Origin: Crambe crambe
Taxonomy: Eukaryota; Porifera; Demospongiae; Poecilosclerida; Crambeidae
Reading direction: 5' to 3'
Assembly (NCBI GenBank): GCA_963924555.1
Contig: OZ004598.1
Span: forward strand, 2,132,501-2,196,500
DNA: 64,000 nt
Positions 9,138-21,400 of the stretch are shown here, piece by piece. The translations under genes and the position numbers were made by a program. The notes beneath the pieces are model-generated. The model did not search any database, was not told where the DNA came from, and was given only the letters and a program-made list of their open reading frames with translations. Positions within the stretch are counted from its first letter, which is position 1. Each line of letters opens with the position of its first letter.

Positions 9138-12100
9138 TCAAGCTGCCATAAGTGCTGAAATCGATAGGATAAGGATACTTGACAGCGACACAGCAGCACT
9201 TGTGACTGAAGTGGCACCATCGAGTACAATTCTCCATCCTAAGTTGAGGTGTGTGGCACACTGCACAATAAACACAATAGTGGTCCATGGATTAGCACTG
9301 CATTATGCATGCTATAATTATACTAGCTGTAAGGTCACAGCTAACACCTGAAGTTTGGTATTATAATAACAATTATGATTACATAATGTTACTAACCCTC
9401 AGCACATGTGCAAGGGTTATACAGTAGTTTGCAGAACAGTTGTCATGCATCAGGCAGGGATAGGTGGTGGCTTTGAAGTATTTGTGGCTGGGGAACAATA
9501 AAATGTTTTCATAGCCTTAGCCACTAGCTACTCCAGAGCCACTGCCTACCTCTGCCTTATATGCATGACAAAACTACTGTAGTACTCTGTCTGTGTGTGT
9601 GTGTATCTGTTACATCCACCATGTTGCCAGTAGCGATTAAAACGCTTCAATTTTAGCCTAGACGATACTCTCCAGCGTTTAAATTGAGCCGATTTGGCTT
9701 TATTCAGGAATGAAGGGCAAGATTTCCAGTTCCATACTATATAGCCTATACTTTATATAATGCACACTATGGGCTGCCAACCATTACCTACTCTATCTGG
9801 CTGTGTGAGACTACAAGGTGAGCTCTGCACCTATGGACTGGTGTAGAGCAACAGCTGAATAGCTAACTGGAAGGTTTTTGGTGACATGTCTACGACGGTA
9901 TAGTTCATGATGAGCCATTTAATAGCTAGCTGCTACTTACCACCTGCATGCTTGATCGTATCTCTGTGCAGTCTCCAAGCTAGTATTTTTACATGCAGGC
10001 ACTGATAATGAAAATGTGGACTCTGTAGTATAGACACTGCTAGCTCAATAATATGAAATACACATGCCAATTTTAATAGCTAAATAAAATACTTAGCTAA
10101 TTATTTCCTGCTCATCAGTGACATGATCTGCTCAATATCTGCAAACGCATACTCTTGGTGTGCGCTGAGGGTTAGCACTTCAATGTTTTTTTTATTAATC
10201 ATGGTTTTTTTTAACGTAGTATAGGTAATGGGTGGAATTAAAGACCAAGGGTGGTGTAAATGATTACTGAGGTGAACCCTGCTTAGAAAATGTATAAGGA
10301 GGTGGTGTCTTATTCTCCATGAAATAGGCTCTTATTGCCTGTGGTGAGGTGTCTTATTGGTAAATAGTCAGTGGGTAGTTGTCTTACTTACGTGGTAAGC
10401 TATGAAAGGAGAACATGAATACATGCAGGCCTGTCAAGCATGCTAACCCTTTACCAGTTTCACTGTCAAGCTATGAATATGAAACTATTCTACAGATTGA
10501 CTTTAAGATTAATGTAAAAGGGAATCTGAGATTGAGAGATGGATATATTATATAACGGATGCCCACCATTACTGCTTCAATACTACACATCTCCAAACCA
10601 CACCCATCACAAACACACCACATAGTGCCAAGACATTGTCTTACTGTCAGTCATAGTGCAATACTTAAGTGTATATATGGCTCATTTAATTAATACCTGA
10701 TAGTAGACGACACTGGGAGTCGACTCATCCGGGGTCCATGTGAAGACTCCTGGTTCCCCACTCTCTGGACATGATGATTGGAGTTCGTTTTGGTACTTGG
10801 TCAAAGAACCACATGTTTCTCTGGTGGTGGTAGCAGCACTCGTTTCAGTCATTTCACACAGTCGACCAACTGCACAACCACAAAGATGATATCAGTGCTT
10901 ATGATAAGAAATTGATATTGATTGGCATGATGTCCCCCACAAAGTATAGTTCGTCCTAACATTTAAACTGGACATTGCATCAGTGTGCATTTTGACCAGT
11001 GCTTTTGTCCTGACAAACAAATAATGACCAGATATATGCCATTTTGGCCTGAAAGTGTGTTATCATAAGCTCTGAAATAATATTGTGTGTCAGGCTCCAT
11101 TAGCCAGGACACTTTTTTGTGTCCCACTGCAATACAAAGAGGGTGACAAGTGTGTGATCATAATTATTGTAAATTTTTCATGGGAAAACACAACAAAAAT
11201 AAACAAACAAACAAACAAACAAACAACAATGTTTTTTTTTGGAAAAAACTGCTCCATGAAAGTTTCATGCTATAATGATTATGCATGGTACATACCTCCA
11301 GTTGGAGTTCCTTCTACATCAAATCCAGCAAATACTTTCTCCCTCTAGTAAAATAATAATAAACTGTATGATGGCACGGTACTCTTTCAATTACGTAACG
11401 TAGTGACCAAAAGAGAAAAAAATGACTAAGAATAATTATGTGCCCTATTACATAAGTACAAGTTAAGTTTCCAAAAATTTAATAGCAGACAAAAATGAGG
11501 ACCAGCCATTTTTGTATCCACAATCATTACATAATATGGTCCTATATGGTCCTTTATTGATTTCTAACTAAGTGTCCATCTTTGGAGATTTCACTATTGT
11601 ACTGGATTCCCATAGAACTTACATTTCTTTGCTCTGGTTGATTTTGCAGTCTCCCACCACCAATGGAGTCTGTGATATACAAAGGATGATAACGGGATAC
11701 GATACTCGAATTTCTCCCTCCCTCGACAATGAAGGTGTACGTTTGTCCTCTCTGCAGCCTCAGTTCGGGAATCAGGCTACCATTGACGTACCAACTTATT
11801 CCCCAGCCTGGACGTTCTGAGGTGGTCAAGAAGACAAAAAAAAATTAATCTACATAAAATTACATGAATACTGTCTGATAATCTACAGGATTTAGAGACC
11901 CCCTAACTGACCAATCAGGTAACTGGCATGTGACTAGCTATCATACTTAGAAGTACACAATATATTAATGGTTTCAAGAAATGTGAGATTTATTTAACCC
12001 CCTCCTTGAGTTGGTAAAGGGCCATCCTTGAGTTGGTAAAGCATCTTGTCAAGCCAGGATGTCTGTGCACTAAGCAGGCACTATGAGCTAGTGCTGAGCC

Positions 12101-12399
12101 CAGGCTAGGACTCGCAGGAGGACTGACTAGCTATCTCTTCTCAGCAAGTGGTGTGGGCACCTGAAGTCCCACCTGGACCACAACTGACAATTGGAGAGAT
12201 AGCACCCTGGAAACAGGTACCCATTTGCAGCCGGGTGTTCACAGCAAATTAATTAATGCTGGTGAAAAGGATGCCATATGTCACTGGTGGGACTTGATCT
12301 CATAGTCGCTTACAAGCCCAGAGTGCAAACCACTCACTGCCAGTGACTCCACACATACATACATAGATACATACATACATACATACATAAATACATACA

Positions 12400-12433
<34 letters not shown>

Positions 12434-15400
12434 CATATCATACACATACGAGTAATTCCAGCATAACCCCTTTCTCCTCCTCCTGGTCCAATTTGAAAAT
12501 GGAATGTGGTGCTTGTCAAGTGAACCATTCTCTGACCCTTGAAGGGTGCACACCTTGCACATTCAAGAGATCTTCCTGTGCACTGGTTGGAGGCACTCCG
12601 TCCCAGAGTAATGGGTGAAGACGTAGCTGTGCATGTAGACACACATGTATATGATCATGACGGGCACAGTGGTTATGACACAGGGGGTTCATGCAGAGAA
12701 GGAAGGAGGGGGACGAGAAGAAGGAGGGGAAGGTAACAAAGGAGAGGGAAATGGGGACATGCAGGGAGAGTGACGATAAAGTGGATTAGGAGAGGATGGG
12801 AGAAGAGGAGAGGGAGGGAGATGGGGATAAGGAAAAGATGGGGAATGCAAGAAAAGACGAGAGGGAGGGGAGTTAGGGATAAAGGAGAGGGAGAGGGAAC
12901 TGAAGGAGAGCTAGGGTTCATGTGTGAACGGAATATAGGCAGTCACAGCTTCTATACCTCTACACCAAATTTCAGTACTAACAGTACATGTACATATTCA
13001 AAAATGTGTGGTTCTTATCATAACGTAATAATCTATGGATGTACATATCAGAACACTCACGATCAGCTCTTGAGAAGTGAACAAATGCAGTTTCCCCTAT
13101 TCCACCCACAGCCCATACCATGTACTGGGACTGGTCAGGATTGAAGGACAAGTCACACACGCTGTCAGCTGCAAGAAGACAATGTTGAATAAACAAGGAA
13201 ATGAAAATCACAGACCATGCAGGAAGTGTACTACAGTGTATGCAGGAAGCTATGTACATCCTCATACCAAAATATCTACCAGATTGAACTGAACAACCAA
13301 AAATTTTCTGGGGTATGATGCAATAGTGCGAGGAAATAATTTGTACATGTTTTCACGAAAAAATATATTATTATGTAATAGACCTGCCTACATGGCTCAT
13401 ATGCATACTGATCACATGATCCATTACATATAGACTCACATGTACTAAAGGATCTTGTGAATAGCACACACTGTTCTCTGTTGATCACACCCCCTGATAC
13501 AGCAGTGATGTCATTAGTGCAAGTCCTCCCATCAGAAGGCCGGAAAGTCGTATCTGGACACACTCCCTCACCAGCTCGGCACTATGATTGAAACCACAGT
13601 AATTATATTTGGTTGATTAGATACTAATAAGCTAACACTTCTCTATTCACTGAACCCATCTAAAAAGACTGCCCACCACCCACTTCTCTATTCACTAGTT
13701 GGGCTTTGCTATAGAGAGTTAACCCTATGGTCAATTTGTGTTCATGCATGAAAACTCATAGCTAACAGGAGGGTTTTTAGATTTCTTATCAGAAACTCTG
13801 CCAATGGTCTCTATATTTTGATACAGATTTCTTACAGACGTTCTGCATAAGCATTGTTTGTGCAGGTACTTAAAAGAAGCAGAATTTATCCTGTGTGGTG
13901 GATGTTTATTTATGTTACCTGGAAACGCCCACTTAGATAGTAGTCCACTGCACTGACACTTCCATCGGAGTTGTCTACCCAAGCTATGGTAGCATCAGCT
14001 CCCACCATGAAAGTTGAGTCATTGCGCCCACTCAAACCAAACCCCATGTAATTGTTCACACTATGTGGAAAAGATCAAGCAGAAGAATGTAAATTTTGGT
14101 TTTGCTATTCTCTGGATTAGATCACTGCAATGCTGTATCATACAATACATGGTCATATGAATGAAATTAGCCGATCAAACCCTTTATTAACCAAATTATG
14201 GAAGGAAAGAGTCTGCATGGTCAATTTATATGTATGTAATAGTCTAATCTGGCTGTTCCCCAAGTCTTACAGTGTGTAACTTGTAGCTATAAGTGTTCAC
14301 TTCAACTTTAATTGTAACACTCAATAATTTATATATATAGCTGTTGAGTAATTATAAAACTGGCAGGGCCAATCAGAAGTCGCATGACACATAAAAGTGT
14401 GTGGCTACAGAGTGGAACCTCCGGCTACAGAGTGGAACCTCCGGCTATAGAGTGGAACCTCCGGCTATAGAGTGGAACCTCCGGCTATAGAGTGGAACCT
14501 CCGGCTATAGAGTGGAACCTCCGTCTACAGAGTGGAACCTCCGGCTATAGAGTGGAACCTCCGGCTATAGAGTGGAACCTCCGGCTATATGAGTGGAACC
14601 TCCGGCTATAGAGTGGAACCTCCCATATATAGAAGTTTCCACTCTTCAGAGGTTATGGCTCAGGTTCCTTGATGTTGGGATTTACTGATCAAGAGTAGCT
14701 AGTAAATTATTATTATTTCTGATTATACCAGCCAAAAAGCAAAGCTAAGCCAAAGACTGTCTGAGTCCTGATCTAGCTAGAATTGTACATATATGGCCTA
14801 ATAGGGCTGGGTCAGAGAGTTCACTACGAGAGCCAAAAGGTTGCACTGTAAGATAATACTATATCTTGATAGGATTCATCTTGATAACAATTACTGCCCA
14901 TGCATAAATATCAAGCAGGAAATTAAATCTTAGTGGCTTTACTGAATGCATTAATAAAATTTATAATTTTACTCACCCTTTTTCAAGCACATGCATACAC
15001 ACAGTTACTGCTTGACAGATGCCTTGGTGACCAATATTTTAAATCACAACACATTATGGGACCAATGGAAAAAGTCCAATTACCAGACTCCACCCAAAGC
15101 TTCATGAAACTAAAGTCTATTTGCACTTTGATCATTCACTATCCATAACTTTCTCAATTCTTAACCAAATTTCAAATACCAACAGAGAGAATGGATAATC
15201 AGCTCTCTCTGTTGATACATTAAACTAGTAATTTAGTTAAGAATTGAGAAAGTTATAGCAGTTAGCTATAGCGAACGATCAAGGTGCCAGGTGAATGCAA
15301 ATAAACTTTAGTATGGTATATAACCTACGTGACATCCAATCCCCTACAGCCGCACACTCTGAAGTTGATTTCATTTTGATCTCGACGCACGGTCCAGGAG

Positions 15401-18400
15401 AGTTGGAAGGTAGAAGACAGGAACATGCAGTTCTCAAAACTAGTTGAAGGGACAGTTGGAAGGTCTGTATTCTATAATGCAATATATTATGTATGAAATA
15501 GAGTGATCTAAAAGCACATCTCAGATCTGCAACAGAGATACAAGCTTGCTGTAACGAATTATTTTTTCTCCAATTCACAGTATTATTGTTGGTGCCCAAT
15601 AATCGGATGACCCGCCTGGGGACAAGGCCACATACTAATAAGAAAAAGCTGTTCCCATGCAGAATAGATCAGGCACTAGTCTAAGGCCCTGTTTACACTG
15701 CACTGTAACAAAACAAAACAAAACAAAACAACAACAATAACAATAACAACAACAAAAAGGAGCAGTTTGCCCTCTGGTTTATGCAAAATACAATGCCGCT
15801 CCAGGAAACAGGGCTAATGAAAAACGGAGGTAAACCTTGCGCTTCTTTGCCCTTGCCATTATTACATAATGTATGTACATAGGTGGACTTTGCATGTTTG
15901 TTTGCACAATCATATTCACTAGCTATCAGGTGCTGGCTGGATGTCTAGCTACTCTCAGTCCATTTAGGCCCAAAAATGTAAGGTTGTGTTTTACACCCAG
16001 GGATGTGATATGCACCTGCGTACATAGTTCTGCAGCCAGAGAGCCCAACCATACTACATTAGTATGTAACTCATTATTCTGGTCTTAACTGTTTTCACTT
16101 AGGAACCCAATTGTTTCTGCATAAGAACACTTCCAGATCAGTAATTTTGCCCTTTTAGAGGTTGCTCTCTCTTGAAATGAATTTTAGTGGACATTTATGA
16201 CTTTACTGAGTGGTAGGTTTAGGTAATGGATAACAGGCAGGCAGGCAGGCAGACAGATCTAGACTGACAGACAGAGAAATATAACTGGACTCACCACAAG
16301 TGCACAGGGATCTGAACCACCTTCAACCTATAAGAAAAATAGTTATCAAGTAATGATATAATCATTCCCTATGTATGCACCCATTGAAAAGCAGGGCCAA
16401 TTATAATAAATTGCAGCTGTCCCACCTGACATTAATTTTGATGGCTTATTATGATACTGAATTTGCACTGATTTCTATTAATTGTACAAGCACTGGACCT
16501 GTGCCTCCTAAAATAATGTTTAAATTGTGTGTATGATAATTAGAGCCTTGGCCACACCCACTTTTGTCTAACCACACAGACGCAGCCATTTTGTTTACCC
16601 ATTGTAATGTAACAAAATAGTTGTAGGTGCTGGATTCTTTGCCAAACTTGTGACATGAGTAGGTATGGACAAGATAACCATTAGGCACTCAGGACTCCTG
16701 TGCATAGCCAAGATTCCAAGTTCTAGTGTTACAAATAGCGACCATATCCAGATGTGAACAACATTCTTGCACTATATCAAGTGTACTTTATAGTCCAGGG
16801 AGCTGATTGATAAGGAATCCCTATCTAGGTGTCCTACATACTGACACTTTCCAGCATTTTGGTCACGTTGTGATCAGTGTGAGGATACATGCACATGTTG
16901 TGAACAGCAGCTCTGATACAGTTATGTCCTGTTACAATTGTACTCATGCCTGAAACTGGTCAGGTCTCACTCACTCTTGCCACTGCTAGAGCTAGACCAA
17001 GCATTCTGAGTTCAAAGAAATCTGTACACTGTGACTCAGGTTTGTATCAATTGTGGTTTTAAGACTTCTGGCTTTGCAGTGTGTACCATATTTCGAGGGG
17101 CGAAAGTTTCTCGCGGATTTCGCAATTTCTCTTTCGTCCGTGAATATTTAACCATATGAATCACTTTGGCAAATCCAGTCTCTCAGACTAATCACTAGAG
17201 TTGCATCTAGTTCATGTGTCTGTGACTTTACAACGGATAGACTACCTAAAGAAAAATAGATTGCTGGCTTCGAGCGGCAGAACATCTATCATCGCTATGC
17301 CATGGCAAAAGGATCGCTGCACAATATAATGCTTCACTAACTACGGCATTCCAGATATTGTTAAAAAAAATTTTTTTTTCTAAACCGCGAATGATTTCCC
17401 GTGAAATAAGACAAAAAGGTCTAATTGCGAAACTTTCGCCCCTCAAAATATACCCGCTATATGGGTTATTCCACAACCACGAAGGCTGTATGGTTTACCG
17501 TATAGCGGGTATATTTCGAGGGGTGAAAGTTTTCCCGGATTTCGCGATTTCTCTTCTGTCCGCAAATATTTAACCACGCGAATCACGTGGAAGAAATTTG
17601 GCAAATCATAGTCTCGGGCCAGCTAGAGTTCATTGCGTCTAGTTCATGTGTCTGACTCTACAACGGATAGACTCACCTCGCTGTACGTAGTCTAGTATAT
17701 CTATGGTATATGATGAGCTCGAGGCAGCAGAACATCTATCATCATCGCTACATGCGACCACGGCAAAAGGATCACTGCACAATGTAACGCTTCACTAACT
17801 ACGGCACTCCAGATATCGTTTTAAATTTAACCGTCTAAAAAGTAGTCTCAAACGAAAGATGGCCTAGACTTGCATGCCACCGAAGCTTTAGCTAGCTAGT
17901 TAGGTGTTTGTGCACACGCGCACATGGCCAGCTGGCTTGCTAGCCGGCCAAGTTTTTTTTTTTCAAAATCTAAACCGCGAATGATTTCCCCGCGAAATAG
18001 ACAAATCGCAAAACTTTCGCCCTAGAAATATACACACTATATATATATGTACAGCAGATTGCAGTGATCTCGAAACATGAAATCCAGAAATTACATAGCC
18101 TCCTTTTAAATGGCTTTGGAATTGGGCTACTTGAAAGGAGGCTATGTTTTGCTGTTCTGTGCAAGATCACTGCAATCTGAATTAAGTGAGCAGTGCTTGA
18201 TCTTTACCACAAGTACGTAGGCTACAGATCTCACACTCACATAATGGGGGTACCATAGCATATTAAAATATAAAACAATGAACAAATACACACACACAAA
18301 AATAAAAGACTATGAACTTAGGCTAAAGACACTCACAAATATATTGCGAGGTATTGTAATGGAGGTGAAGATAGCACTGAATGGACGACACCAAATAGTT

Positions 18401-21400
18401 AATATTCCTATATCACAAGCATCAACTCCTTCTGGCAAATCGACCACTAAGTTCTCATTCCGGTATCGCCTCCCTTGACGGAAGCTTCCATCAGAACTAT
18501 GGAGGGGAGAGAAAAAATCCAACTAATGAACATTCAGTCCATGGCCATATCATGCAGCTGTAGAACTTACTGTGTTCTTATCCATGTGCAGCTGTACTAC
18601 TTACTTATGAATTATGTAGTATGAGAACATGTGTCATGAATTCCATGTGATTGTAATACGTGCATACATACCGTAATCGTATAAATTTTCGGAGGTTTAA
18701 AATTTCGTGATTTCCGGAGTTGTTCCTATAATAAAAAATTTCCGCAGGTCTAATTTTCGTACGTATGTAGCAAGCACATGCACGTATATTAATAGCTATA
18801 TCATTGCCTGCTGCTGGGGCCGAGTGACATGCAAGAAAAGCTGAGCTGGCGACGGCCAAACTAAAAAGGCGAGACGCTTTGTTGTAGAAGTAAGAGAGAC
18901 AGGTAACGGCGGTAATGAAGCATGATACTCTCGACTATCTGTTTTCCAGCTGCTATCGATATCACACACGCATGCGCATCGTCGTCATATATGACGTCAT
19001 AATACTAAGACTTCGTTTATTATTTTCGAGGATTCTGATCGACTATGAAAAAAAAACGAAAATAAAACCCCATCAAAAATTTATACGATTACGGTACATC
19101 CTAAAATGGCAGTTAATGTATGTATGTATGGTACATGTACTCACTTTCCACCTGGAACAGGAATGATTAAACCATTTCCATTTCTGTCCACAGACTGCCC
19201 TGGACGGTAGTAGTACAGGAAAGCACCTGAGTGAGCAATATTGAAATCAAGGAAGATCCAGGGAAAGGTAACACAGTTTAATTCAATTCTTTTGTGTTCT
19301 TTTGTTATACACTATTTTGTACATGGTAACAAATTTCATGCAGTGACTACATAATTATGGGTCAGAAACAAGTAATCTGGTCCCTAGAAAGAGTGGGGTT
19401 TAATAGGGTTTTAACATCATTAATGAGTTAGGAACAAGTGGTCCCTTTTAGCTAGAAAGAGTGGGCTTTAATAGAGGTGGGTTAGGAATAAGTAGCCTGG
19501 TCACTTTTAGGTTTTAATAGAGGTGGTTTTAAACATCATTAATGGGTGCAGGAGCTAGTAGCCTGGTCCCTTTTTAGCTAGAAAGAGTGGGCTTTAATAG
19601 AGGTGGTCTCATTACACAGTGGGTTGTTTCACCCATTACACAGTGGTCTTTAGGGGCATCCAGCTTAGATGCCCTGAGATGCTGCATGAATTAGAACATA
19701 CCTGGTCCCTGTCCATCATAACTGAAACCAGCGATATGAATACGCTTTGTGCTGAGGACGTTCAGAGTCCCACTAACTCCATGTTGGAAGTTTGGAAGTC
19801 TTCCAATCTCAACAGCTACAGAACAATAAGTAGAAGTAGATATAGCTAGTTGTACATATGCTTGTAAATAGAAAACTCTGTTCCTTAACTACGTGCATCA
19901 GTCAAGCTAGAGGCATTTTTCACTGTTATACTAGAGCTGTGTTCTCCCTAATATATTAGTGAAGGAATAGGAGTGGTTTCACACATCAAAGGGTATTGTG
20001 GTTAATTAGCATTCTATTGACCATATCAAAGGGAAGATGGTATAGTGGGCCTGTACGCTGGAGGGAATACCGGTTATACTATGTACCTGACCTGTGCAGT
20101 GTTTTGGAAGCAAAACCTGACACAGGACACTGATTCCACACTCATTTTTTGTCTGGTCAATTTCTGTTTTTAATTTGCCAGGACTACCATCAGGTTAGCC
20201 TTGTCCCCAGGCCTTCCTCTCTCACTGGTATAGTCTCTCACGAAGAAAAGGTAAAGTATCGTACGGGAGGAAAAGAAGAAGAAGAAGAAGAAAAGATAAG
20301 GCCTGGTAAAACTTATCACTTGAGGGTACAAGCAAATCAATTGCTAGTGGGCGTAGTGCAAACCGCACCATGACAATAAATAGTGGTGTCAAAAATCGCC
20401 CACGCATTAGAACTAGGCGCACATGGTGTGGGATTGGGAAGTAGTTACTATACTGTCTCAGACTGCTGAAAATTGCTAGCTCCAAGTCAGTGACTCTGCT
20501 CTGGAAGTTGCTAGCTACGCTAGTACTAGATAGTGAGTATGTAACTGGCTGTAGTAAGCTCTACCAGGACTGGACTGTAGCAGGAATTGCATTCTCTTAG
20601 CCTCGGCCCTATGTATCTATCTCTTAGCTATCTCTAGACTGCCAGGAGATTGATCCGACTGTGTAGTAGTTGAGATCGCGCAGACGTGTAGCGTGGGCAG
20701 TGCTACGTCAATACTGCCCACGCTCCAATTAAGTCCTTTCTACCCTCATGTGATAAGTTTTACCAGGCCTTCCTCTCTCTTATTTTTCTTCTTTTTCTTC
20801 TTCTTTTCCTCCCGTGCGATACTTTACCTTTTCTTCATGAGAGACTAGTGAGAGAGGAAGGCCTGGGAACGAGGCTACCATCAGGTGCTACATCCGTAAA
20901 CTGCTGCTCTATTTGGTGTTTCCAAACCTTATTTTTTTTACTAGGGGCATTGAGGGGCGAGCCTGATCTGAGCGGATAATGGAATGAAATTATATTTGCA
21001 GGCTATTCTGTTGCTGAACTTGATATTGGAGGTGTCAATGTGTAGAACCCTTTCATCAGCTGTGTTATGCTGACCTTGACCTGAGAATTAATTAAGGTTA
21101 GTTTAGAGTGCTTAAGAGAAACCGCTTATCTTCAGACCAGGCTGCACTGAGAAGAGCATAAACTTGAGCGATGCCTTACCTTTTACTCTTGAGTTATTCT
21201 CTCTTTTCAGTAGGCTCAGCAGCACAACAAACTCTGTCTCTCTCATCTAAGTTTCTTGATCCATAGACTAGCCATAGCTGTAAAAAGCACTATGGCATGC
21301 CACGTGCATGCGGTAATGGTTATCACATGGAAAAACACAGTGTTGTTAATGCATGTGCTATTATTAGACCTGTATAATAATTATAACTTTTTCCAAGTAC

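Noticed and set aside
12281-12642. Minus-strand frames with MYVCMYVCM-like protein
   Set aside because: Product of the (CATA)n microsatellite. Only the part 12626-12450 is kept, as an exon of the Skeletor-like gene in one frame.
14403-14623. Regular 20-bp repeat that could recall a CRISPR
   Set aside because: Units are head-to-tail without spacers, the DNA is eukaryotic, and there are no cas genes.
15279-15599. 106-residue minus-strand frame
   Set aside because: It is in a shifted frame over exon 6 of the Skeletor-like gene. The DOMON frame with splice sites explains the region.
20149-20485. Opposing frames rich in Glu or Leu
   Set aside because: They come from the GAA/CTT-rich inverted end of the Mutator-like foldback.
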